Below are positions 1 to 6,546 of a DNA stretch of 32,075 nucleotides, one piece after another. Made by a program: the position numbers and the translations under genes. The stretch is from the NCBI GenBank assembly GCA_027490265.1, contig JAIXYL010000098.1, forward strand, positions 1 to 32,075. The letters are read 5' to 3'. How positions within the stretch are numbered: position 1 is the first letter of the stretch; each line of letters begins with the position of its first letter. Under the pieces are notes generated by a model. It did no database searches, was not told where the DNA came from, and worked only from the letters and a program-made list of their open reading frames with translations. Source of the stretch: Sediminibacterium sp. GTDB lineage: Bacteria > Bacteroidota > Bacteroidia > Chitinophagales > Chitinophagaceae.

Positions 1-2
1 TT

Positions 3-785
3 TTCTTGTTTGGATACCTTATTTATGAAACCGCATTTTTAGTGGCGCTTCTTGAAAAATTTGTGCATGGTGGGTATGCAACTTTATTAGTTGGGGGAGG
101 ATTATTTGCAGTCATGTATGTATGGTATAGAAGCAGAAAAATTAAAAACCGATATGTAGAATTCGTTCGCTTAGAGAATTATATCCCCATGATTCAAGAA
201 CTAAGCAACGACAAAAGCATTCCCAAATATGCAACCCATTTGGTGTACATGACCAGTGCCAATAACCACAATGAAATTGAGCACAAAATCATCTACTCTA
301 TCTTGAACAAAAAACCAAAAAGAGCAGATATTTATTGGTTTGTGCATGTAGATGTATTAGATGATCCATATACCTGTGAATACAATGTTGAGCATATCAT
401 TCCGAACGATATCATTCGCATAGAATTTAGATTAGGCTTCCGAGTAGAGCATCGGATCAATCTCATGTTTAGAAAAGTAGTAGAAGAGTTGGTTAAAAAC
501 AAAGAAGTAAATATTACCAGCCGATATGAGAGTCTTGAAAAAAATAATATCGTAGGAGATTTTCAGTTCATTGTGTTAGAGAAATACTTAAGTCAAGACA
601 ATGAATTACCGTTTTTTGAGCGCGTCATCATGAAACTGTATTTCTGGTTAAAAGAGATCAGCTTGAGCGAAGAGAGAGGATTTGGATTAGACCCAAGTAA
701 TGTTACCATCGAAAAATTCCCTTTGATTGTAGCACCTGTGTCTAATATGAAGCTGAACAGGGTATTCCCTGAAGGGGAAGAATAA
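3..785 (+). CDS. kup: Kup-family potassium transporter, C-terminal part (5' end outside window)
   Basis: Kup/HAK/KUP proteins carry potassium (with protons) into the cell through about 12 membrane helices followed by a cytosolic C-terminal domain. The reading frame is open to the left edge, so this is only the last 260 or so residues of a protein that is usually 600-650 residues long. What is visible is the end of the membrane part, with the Kup-like stretch EKFVHGGY followed by a hydrophobic helix and a basic stop (WYRSRKIKNR). A soluble domain of about 210 residues then runs to the end and ends in the Kup-like LIVAPVSNMKL. A TTG at position 6 is only an internal codon, not a start. The stop lies six bases before the next gene, suggesting cotranscription with the hydrolase. 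The family assignment rests on these motifs and the overall layout. Confidence 0.82.
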   Translation, partial: FLFGYLIYETAFLVALLEKFVHGGYATLLVGGGLFAVMYVWYRSRKIKNRYVEFVRLENYIPMIQELSNDKSIPKYATHLVYMTSANNHNEIEHKIIYSILNKKPKRADIYWFVHVDVLDDPYTCEYNVEHIIPNDIIRIEFRLGFRVEHRINLMFRKVVEELVKNKEVNITSRYESLEKNNIVGDFQFIVLEKYLSQDNELPFFERVIMKLYFWLKEISLSEERGFGLDPSNVTIEKFPLIVAPVSNMKLNRVFPEGEE

Positions 786-791
786 CTTGCC

Positions 792-1580
792 ATGGGCACC
801 ATTATTTTATACATTGTTATTGGTTATTTACTGATTGTACTGGTCGGCTACTTAATTCAAGAAAAACTAATTTTTAAACCTGAAAAATTAGCACAAGATT
901 TTGAATACAAATACGATGCCCCCTTTGAAGAATTATTTTTTGACGTCAGTGAGGGGGTTCGAATCAATGGATTGCACTTTTATGTGACCGAGCCCAAGGG
1001 ATTAATCTTATATTTTCACGGCAATTCTAGAAGCATCAAGGGATGGGCCAAATATGCCAAAGACTTTTATCGGTTTCAATACGATGTTGTACTGGTTGAC
1101 TATCGTGGATTTGGAAAGAGCACAGGAAAAAGAAGTGAACGAGAAATGTTGGCTGATATGCAATTTGTATACGAGTCACTGAAGCAAAAATATCCAGAGC
1201 ACCATATTTTGGTGTATGGCAGAAGTTTGGGCAGCGGATTTGCAACTAAAATTGCTGCAGACAATTCACCACGTTATTTAATACTCGATGCCCCTTATTA
1301 TAGTTTTATTAAAGTGGCTGAACGCTTTACCCCATTTATTCCGCACAAATTAACCCTTCGATACAAATTACAAACGGACCAATGGATTAAAAAAGTCAAC
1401 TGCCATACATATATTATTCATGGTACCAAAGATTGGCTTATCCCCATTAAACACAGTAAAAAATTACAACAAATTAATCCGCATAAAATTACGCTGATCA
1501 GTATTCATGGTGGCGGACATAATAACCTGCCTTCATTTTCAGAGTATCATAATTTTATTCGAGATATTCTCAAGTATTAA
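792..1580 (+). CDS. Membrane-anchored alpha/beta hydrolase (ABHD13/Bem46-like), copy 1
   Basis: A 262-residue serine hydrolase of the alpha/beta-hydrolase fold. One N-terminal hydrophobic helix (about residues 4-22) probably anchors it to the inner membrane. The oxyanion-region YFHGN is at 74-78, the nucleophile elbow GRSLG puts the catalytic Ser at 145, HGTKD gives Asp214 and GGGHNNL gives His243, so the triad looks complete. The substrate cannot be read from the sequence; relatives of the ABHD13/Bem46 type act on acyl esters or thioesters. The ATG is six bases after the kup stop, so the genes are probably cotranscribed. It is a clear paralogue of the following gene (GFGKS, HGTKD and the anchor-plus-FKPE/FHPE start are shared), pointing to a tandem duplication. 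Confidence 0.8.
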   Translation: MGTIILYIVIGYLLIVLVGYLIQEKLIFKPEKLAQDFEYKYDAPFEELFFDVSEGVRINGLHFYVTEPKGLILYFHGNSRSIKGWAKYAKDFYRFQYDVVLVDYRGFGKSTGKRSEREMLADMQFVYESLKQKYPEHHILVYGRSLGSGFATKIAADNSPRYLILDAPYYSFIKVAERFTPFIPHKLTLRYKLQTDQWIKKVNCHTYIIHGTKDWLIPIKHSKKLQQINPHKITLISIHGGGHNNLPSFSEYHNFIRDILKY

Positions 1581-1606
1581 GTGTGCAATCTGCTTAACTT
1601 AGCAAC

Positions 1607-2413
1607 GTGAAAAGGATCCGTTTTTTCTTTTATCTAAAAATAGCTTTGCTGGTGTATGCACTGGTAGGGTCTGTTTTATATATTGTTCAAGATCATTTAC
1701 TGTTTCATCCTGAAACAATTGCAGACAATCAATCCTATGGATTTCAACAACCACATGAAGAATCGGTCATACCATTAGATGCCACTACAAAATTTCATGT
1801 AGTTCATTTCACCGTTCCAGACGCTGTTCGTAAAGGGGTTGTATTATATTTCCATGGTAATCGAAAAAATATTGGGCATTATGCCCGATATGCCACATTG
1901 TTTACGAGTCAGCAATACGAAGTATGGATGATTGATTATCCTGGCTTTGGAAAATCAAGAGGGGAATTAACTGAAACCAATTTATACGAAGGTGCTTTGC
2001 AATTGTATATGTTGGCCAAACTAAGATTCAAACCATCAGAAATCATCATTTATGGTAAATCAATTGGTACCGGCATTGCAACCCAATTGGCATCTGTTAG
2101 GGATTGCAAACAGCTGATATTAGAAACACCATACAATAGCCTGCCTTCTTTATTGGGCAGATATTTATGGATGTATCCTTTAAACCAATTATTGCATTTC
2201 AAATTCCCAAGCGATCAATACATCCAAAAAGTGACTGCACCAATTACGATTTTTCATGGCACCAAAGATGGCGTAATTGCATTAAGCAATGCTGAGCAGT
2301 TGAAAGTCCATTTTAAACAAGGCGATACATTTATCACGGTTCCCAATGGTGAACACAATCGTTTAACCGATGCACCAATGGTACAACAAGCGCTCAATCG
2401 TTTGTTGCAATAA
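1607..2413 (+). CDS. Membrane-anchored alpha/beta hydrolase (ABHD13/Bem46-like), copy 2
   Basis: A 268-residue paralogue of the preceding hydrolase, with a GTG start. The N-terminal helix (about residues 7-26) would anchor it with the catalytic domain outside the membrane. YFHGN lies at 81-85; GKSIG gives nucleophile Ser152, HGTKD gives Asp221 and NGEHNRL gives His250. The shared landmarks LLFHPE, GFGKSRG, IIIYGKS and DQYIQKV align in the same order as in copy 1, but most other positions differ, so the duplication is not recent. The gap to copy 1 is 26 bases, consistent with one transcript. The gene ends eight bases before the stop of a convergent LD-carboxypeptidase gene and I see no strong terminator hairpin between them. 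The substrate is unknown. Confidence 0.78.
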   Translation: MKRIRFFFYLKIALLVYALVGSVLYIVQDHLLFHPETIADNQSYGFQQPHEESVIPLDATTKFHVVHFTVPDAVRKGVVLYFHGNRKNIGHYARYATLFTSQQYEVWMIDYPGFGKSRGELTETNLYEGALQLYMLAKLRFKPSEIIIYGKSIGTGIATQLASVRDCKQLILETPYNSLPSLLGRYLWMYPLNQLLHFKFPSDQYIQKVTAPITIFHGTKDGVIALSNAEQLKVHFKQGDTFITVPNGEHNRLTDAPMVQQALNRLLQ

Positions 2414-2421
2414 TATAACTG

Positions 2422-3333
2422 TTACAGCTCTTGAAGTTTAACGGATATTGCTGTCACGTTCAGTTGACAAACCACCCCAACTTTTAACGCATAATTTTCA
2501 ATGCCGTGACTCACAGGGAATCCATAGCATACTGGATAATCATACCCTGCAATATGTTCCTGAATAATGGCTTCCACAGATTGACCAAAAGGTCGTGTGG
2601 TATCTTTTTGATCGGTAAACCCACCCAAGATCAACCCGCTAAGTTGACTTAAAATACCGGCTCTTTTTAGTTGAATAAACATTCGATCAATATTGTACGC
2701 ATACTCGCCTACGTCTTCTAAAAATAATATGGCACCCTTGGTTTTATACATCATATTAGAACCAACCAAATGGGCCAGCAATGCCAAGTTGCCGCCCATT
2801 AATGTACCAGTCACTTTACCTAGTCGATTCATTGGATGTGCTGCGGCACTGTATTTTGCTTTAGTGCCCATCAATGCTTTGCGCAAAGACTGCACATAGG
2901 GCAGTTTAACTCCACCTTGGTTAAACGCATTGGCCATTGGTGCATGCAATGAAGCTGTATGGCACTTGGTTAATAGATGCGCATGCAGTACCGTAATATC
3001 ACTAAAACCAATTAGCCATTTGGGCTGCTTTTTAAAAGCTGAAAAATTAAGTTGATCAATGATTCTAGTAACGCCATAGCCGCCTCTTCCGCAAAGAATG
3101 GCTTTAATGCTTGGTTCATCTAATAATGCTTGCAACTCATCTCTGCGTTCTTCATCTGTACCACTAAAATAATTGGCAGATGCACTACCTACCGTTTTGC
3201 CTATCATCACCTGAAAGCCCCACTGTTGAAGGGTCTTAACACAGTTGGCAATTTTTTTCTTTTCCATATAACCTGCAGGACAAGTAATGGCTATGGTATC
3301 TCCTTTTTTTAGGTATGGCGGTATCTGAATCAT
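2422..3333 (-). CDS. ldcA: LD-carboxypeptidase, S66 family, cytosolic copy
   Basis: S66 serine peptidases cut the L-Lys/DAP-D-Ala bond of tetrapeptides during peptidoglycan recycling; MccF immunity proteins share the fold. This 303-residue protein has the expected length and order: the N-terminal GDTIAITCPAG (11-21), RGGYG near residue 83, GFSDITVLH with nucleophile Ser111, LEDVGE with Glu206, and GFPVSHG with His276, giving the Ser-Glu-His triad of the family. No signal peptide is present, so it should act in the cytosol on recycled muropeptides. It is the last gene of a minus-strand directon and starts 15 bases after the small membrane-protein gene. A second, exported paralogue lies about 1 kb upstream. 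A MccF-like detoxifying role cannot be excluded. Confidence 0.85.
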   Translation of the reverse strand: MIQIPPYLKKGDTIAITCPAGYMEKKKIANCVKTLQQWGFQVMIGKTVGSASANYFSGTDEERRDELQALLDEPSIKAILCGRGGYGVTRIIDQLNFSAFKKQPKWLIGFSDITVLHAHLLTKCHTASLHAPMANAFNQGGVKLPYVQSLRKALMGTKAKYSAAAHPMNRLGKVTGTLMGGNLALLAHLVGSNMMYKTKGAILFLEDVGEYAYNIDRMFIQLKRAGILSQLSGLILGGFTDQKDTTRPFGQSVEAIIQEHIAGYDYPVCYGFPVSHGIENYALKVGVVCQLNVTAISVKLQEL

Positions 3334-3348
3334 ATTAAACAGTTCGTG

Positions 3349-3726
3349 TTAGCGGTTCGTTACTTTTTCTTCCAAATTGTTTTCTTTTGAATACGTTTCT
3401 TTTCTTTTCAAGTGAATAAACGTTGCTATAAAAAATCCTATTCCTGCAATTAAAGTGATATAAGGTAACAAAGTTTTACCTTCCTGAAAATAAACATAGG
3501 TTGTCAAGAATAAAGCAATACTTTCAAATAAATGGATAATTATCTCCAACAATGAGTGTGGTTTTTTTGAGCGTTTTATAAATATAAAATATACCATGAT
3601 GATTATACCTAATAATAGAATTGTCCATCCAATTAAACTGTGATGGTGTTGAATTTTATCAACTCCTTTGATCATTAAAATAATAGCAACAATGAAGTGA
3701 TGCATTGTTAATAGTTGCTTTTTCAT
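3349..3726 (-). CDS. Small four-helix membrane protein, unknown function
   Basis: A 125-residue protein that I do not recognise. It has about four hydrophobic stretches (about residues 8-20, 31-50, 61-79 and 86-104) separated by short polar loops, and a charged C-terminal tail rich in Lys and Glu. No catalytic motif is visible. Its ATG overlaps the stop of the upstream CPBP protease gene by four bases (ATGA), so translation of the two is very probably coupled, and it may be a partner or substrate of that protease; this is inference from position only. Like the CPBP gene, the coding region is visibly more AT-rich than the LD-carboxypeptidase genes on either side. Confidence 0.6.
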   Translation of the reverse strand: MKKQLLTMHHFIVAIILMIKGVDKIQHHHSLIGWTILLLGIIIMVYFIFIKRSKKPHSLLEIIIHLFESIALFLTTYVYFQEGKTLLPYITLIAGIGFFIATFIHLKRKETYSKENNLEEKVTNR

Positions 3727-4283
3727 AATAAATACATTTCAGCGGTTGCGATTAAATTTCCAATTATATGCATTGTTATGGGTGTGTAAATAGATTTTGT
3801 TGTCAGCCTTGCATACCCGAAAAGCGTTGCATCAATGAATATCTGAATTATACCAATTTTTGAAGAAAGTGTATTGTCGAATACGAATGAATGAACAAGA
3901 ACAAACAAAATAGCAATTATAAAAATTGCTAAGTGTTTATTGACATTAAACTGAATAAGCTTAGTTAAAAAAAATCCTCGGTAAAGCAGTTCCTCCGCAA
4001 TAGGTGCTATGAATACCATGCCACCTATTTTAAGAAAACTTATCTTGATGTTGAACTCATAATTTTTAAATTCTAAAAGTCTGAACTGAAAGAGGATTAG
4101 CTCAGTCAAAATACAAAAGATAAAAAATGACACACACCAAATAACTGCCTTCACATTTGTTTCAGGTTTTCTAATACCTAAATCATCTTTTGAAAGTTTA
4201 CCTTTTCTTACTCTTATTATCAGCACTAAAATAATTACGAGAAAAGGTAGGATACGGAGCAATATTTTTGTCAATTCACCCAT
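3723..4283 (-). CDS. CPBP (CAAX/Abi-type) intramembrane metalloprotease
   Basis: A 186-residue integral membrane protein of the CPBP family (PF02517 type; eukaryotic Rce1 is a relative). Members are glutamate/histidine intramembrane proteases; bacterial ones have been linked to prenyl-protein processing, bacteriocin self-immunity and signalling. All three signature motifs are present: EELLYRG (Glu97, Glu98, Arg102), FVLVH (Phe127, His131) and HIIGN (His172, Asn176). Hydrophobic segments cover most of the chain. It overlaps the next gene by four bases. The pair sits between two paralogous LD-carboxypeptidase genes and is more AT-rich than they are, so it may have been inserted between the products of an older tandem duplication. 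The substrate is unknown. Confidence 0.78.
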   Translation of the reverse strand: MGELTKILLRILPFLVIILVLIIRVRKGKLSKDDLGIRKPETNVKAVIWCVSFFIFCILTELILFQFRLLEFKNYEFNIKISFLKIGGMVFIAPIAEELLYRGFFLTKLIQFNVNKHLAIFIIAILFVLVHSFVFDNTLSSKIGIIQIFIDATLFGYARLTTKSIYTPITMHIIGNLIATAEMYLL

Positions 4284-4328
4284 TTATATGTGCTATTTTG
4301 TTGTGCCTTTTCGTTTTTGTAATGACAG

Positions 4329-5345
4329 CTAAACTTCAGTTAATTGGACAATATTGTTTTCTACCAATAATTGATGTGGCAAACCACACTTGAGTGCAAA
4401 ATTGTTTTTGATATGACCAACCGGAAAATCAAAGCAAACTGGATAATTAAATGCCGCTACTTTTTCTTTAACGATGGTATATATATCCCTCCCAAAAGGC
4501 ACAGCAGGATTGTCTACTTTAATATTACTAAAGCCCCCTACAATCAATCCTTGCAAATTAGTCAGCTTTCCAGATCGCAATAAATTACAAAACATGCGAT
4601 CAATATTATATAAAGGCTCCCCTACATCTTCTACAAACAAAATCTTTCCATCGGTATTGATCATAGACGCCGAACCATTGAGGTTCTCTAGAATTTTTAA
4701 ATTACCACCTACCAAAATGCCTTTAGCAGTACCTAATCGATTATGCTCCACTGGAATAGATGGATAAGTAATTTTTTTTCCTTCTAACGCATCTTTGATT
4801 GACAAAATACTGGCTTGCTGAATGGCATCTGCAGTAGCCCAATCTTTGGGAAAACTGCCACACATTTTTGAGTGCAAACTAGCTATATGCATGACTTGGT
4901 GCAAATGACTATGTAATACGGTGATATCACTAAAACCAATAACCCATTTGGGTGATTGTTTGAAATGTTTAAAGTCTAACAAGTCTACCATTCTGACTGC
5001 ACCATATCCCCCAGTTGCACAAAGAATGGCTTTGATATTGGGGTCATCCATCATTTGTTGAAAATCTTGTGCGCGCTCGGCGTCCGTTCCTCCAAAAGTA
5101 TGGTCTGTCTTTCCAACGGTATTGCCTACTTGAATTTGGTACCCCCAGCTTTTGATTAAATCAATCGATGGCTGGATCGTGTCTAATAACGAAAAACCCG
5201 CAGGACAGGTAATGCCAATGGTATCACCTGGTTGCAAATAAGGCGGCACTTTTATTTTTTTACTCCTATTGCCAGCTGCCTTAGCTAATGCTGGCATTGC
5301 CATCAATCCCATTCCAGCCATTTGCAAAAAAGACTGTCTTTTCAT
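4329..5345 (-). CDS. LD-carboxypeptidase, S66 family, exported copy
   Basis: A 338-residue paralogue of the protein at 2422-3333. It has an extra N-terminal export signal: Lys2-Arg3, FLQ, a hydrophobic stretch, then LAKAAG, with likely cleavage near residue 23. RQSFLQ resembles a Tat motif with the second Arg replaced by Gln, so the route (Tat or Sec) is open. The S66 core is intact: GDTIGITCPAG (40-50), TGGYG, GFSDITVLH with Ser139, VEDVGE with Glu239 and DFPVGH with His311. It should act on peptidoglycan peptides in the periplasm, where its cytosolic sister cannot. The start codon directly abuts the stop (TAAATG) of the upstream small DNA-binding protein gene, which makes cotranslation with the SPFH operon very likely. 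Confidence 0.83.
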   Translation of the reverse strand: MKRQSFLQMAGMGLMAMPALAKAAGNRSKKIKVPPYLQPGDTIGITCPAGFSLLDTIQPSIDLIKSWGYQIQVGNTVGKTDHTFGGTDAERAQDFQQMMDDPNIKAILCATGGYGAVRMVDLLDFKHFKQSPKWVIGFSDITVLHSHLHQVMHIASLHSKMCGSFPKDWATADAIQQASILSIKDALEGKKITYPSIPVEHNRLGTAKGILVGGNLKILENLNGSASMINTDGKILFVEDVGEPLYNIDRMFCNLLRSGKLTNLQGLIVGGFSNIKVDNPAVPFGRDIYTIVKEKVAAFNYPVCFDFPVGHIKNNFALKCGLPHQLLVENNIVQLTEV

Positions 5346-5531
5346 TTAAGTATTTTTCTTGGGTTTTGGTTTAAGGGTTGCCGCGTCTTTTTTTCTACCT
5401 GCATTGCGCAAAGATTGATCAATCAACATTTCAATTTGACCATTCACACTCCTAAACTCGTCTGCCGCCCATTTTTCCAGGGCGGCATACGTTTGTTGAT
5501 CTATTCTTAAAACAAAAGATTTCTTACTCAA
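5346..5531 (-). CDS. Small ribbon-helix-helix (Arc/HicB-like) protein
   Basis: A 61-residue protein. Residues 4-10 (KSFVLRI) can form the beta strand, and residues 11-24 and 28-43 the two helices, of a ribbon-helix-helix DNA-binding dimer; the tail is Lys/Pro-rich. The start must be TTG at 5531: an in-frame TGA lies six bases upstream of it, and the first internal ATG (residue 35) would remove the fold. It begins 14 bases after the SPFH gene stop and its own stop touches the ATG of the exported LD-carboxypeptidase, so the three genes form one translational unit. It may autoregulate the operon. It resembles antitoxin-type proteins, but no toxin-like partner is visible. The family call is from length and pattern. 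Confidence 0.68.
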   Translation of the reverse strand: MSKKSFVLRIDQQTYAALEKWAADEFRSVNGQIEMLIDQSLRNAGRKKDAATLKPKPKKNT

Positions 5532-5545
5532 AACAAATCAATTTA

Positions 5546-6433
5546 TTATTGATGCAGTGTACCTGTATTGACTACTGGTGAAGCGGCTCTATCACCACAT
5601 AATACCACCAGCAAATTACTCACCATGGCTGCTTTACGCTCTTCGTCTAATTCCACTACTTGTTTTTTAGACAACATATCTAATGCCATTTCAACCATAC
5701 CCACCGCCCCTTCAACAATTTTACTGCGTGCAGATACAATGGCTGTAGCTTGTTGACGCTGTAACATGGCTTGTGCAATTTCAGGTGCATACGCCAAGTG
5801 ACTGATACGTGCTTCTTTAATCACAATACCCGCTTTCAACATGCGTTCATTTAACTCAGACTCTAGCATGGCAATTACTTTTTCCCCGCCATCACGCAAA
5901 GTGACTGCTGCGTGTTCATCATCAATACTATCATAAGGACAAGTAGACGCCATATGGCGCAACGCTGCTTCACTTTGATTGGTCATATAACTTGAAAAAT
6001 TAACCACGTCAAAGCAAACTTTATACGTGTCTTCAATTTGCCAAAGTATCACGGCTGCAATTTCGATTGGATTCCCCAATTTATCATTCACTTTTAACTT
6101 GGTACTTTCTAAGCTTTGCAAACGCAAAGACACTTTTTGCTTGGTGTACAATGGATTTACAAAAAAGAGCCCGTTGTCTTTTACGGTACCTACATACTTA
6201 CCAAAAAAAGTAAGCACTACACTGGTATTGGGCTGAACAACTACCAAACCCAATAGTAAAAAGAAGATGACAATTAAATCAATAATAGCACCCCAAATAA
6301 GGGCATATTTTAACCCATCTTCTGCTCCCTTAATTTGTGTAAGGGCATAAATACCTGCTACCAACAAAATAGTCACCAATAGCAAAACCAAAAACCCTTG
6401 CGCCGCTTTAATGGTCTTTTCCATAATTTTCAT
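5546..6433 (-). CDS. SPFH/Band 7 domain membrane protein
   Basis: A 295-residue protein with two N-terminal hydrophobic helices (about residues 13-31 and 42-66) followed by an SPFH/Band 7 domain (about 67-250): VVQPNTSVVLTFFGKYVGT, GLFFVNP, then LRLQSLE, and a helical Glu/Ala-rich stretch (LQRQQATAIVSARSKIVEGA) typical of stomatin/prohibitin relatives. Such proteins form membrane-bound ring oligomers that organise membrane domains or regulate membrane proteases; the specific role here is unknown. It heads an operon with the small RHH gene and the exported LD-carboxypeptidase, hinting at a cell-envelope stress role. The first ATG is used here; Met4 is an equally good start. A clear Bacteroidota-type promoter sits 20 bases upstream. 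Confidence 0.82.
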   Translation of the reverse strand: MKIMEKTIKAAQGFLVLLLVTILLVAGIYALTQIKGAEDGLKYALIWGAIIDLIVIFFLLLGLVVVQPNTSVVLTFFGKYVGTVKDNGLFFVNPLYTKQKVSLRLQSLESTKLKVNDKLGNPIEIAAVILWQIEDTYKVCFDVVNFSSYMTNQSEAALRHMASTCPYDSIDDEHAAVTLRDGGEKVIAMLESELNERMLKAGIVIKEARISHLAYAPEIAQAMLQRQQATAIVSARSKIVEGAVGMVEMALDMLSKKQVVELDEERKAAMVSNLLVVLCGDRAASPVVNTGTLHQ

Positions 6434-6452
6434 TTTAATATTATTATGATAT

Positions 6453-6483
6453 CAAAATTATAGCAATTTCCTGAATTTCCAAA
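6453..6483 (-). promoter_or_regulatory. Promoter of the SPFH operon (TTTG-N19-TAATTTTG)
   Basis: On the minus strand the -7 element TAATTTTG (6460-6453) matches the Bacteroidota consensus TAnnTTTG at every fixed position. A TTTG -33 element (6483-6480) lies exactly 19 bases upstream. It would start transcription near 6446, giving a leader of about 13 bases before the ATG at 6433. It is back to back with the metG promoter. Confidence 0.6.
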
Positions 6484-6506
6484 TAAATCTGCTTTTAGTA
6501 CCTTTG
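6476..6506 (+). promoter_or_regulatory. Promoter of metG (TTTC-N19-TACCTTTG)
   Basis: TACCTTTG at 6499-6506 matches the Bacteroidota -7 consensus TAnnTTTG exactly. A 3-of-4 match to the -33 element (TTTC, 6476-6479) lies 19 bases upstream. Transcription would start about 35 bases before the metG ATG. The -33 elements of this and the divergent SPFH promoter are directly adjacent. Confidence 0.58.
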
Positions 6507-6546
6507 CCGCCTGCAATCAGCAGTATAGAACAAGAAGCAACAGAAT

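Noticed and set aside
2413..2422. Terminator between the hydrolase and LD-carboxypeptidase genes
   Set aside because: Only eight bases separate the stops and no hairpin with a T run is visible.
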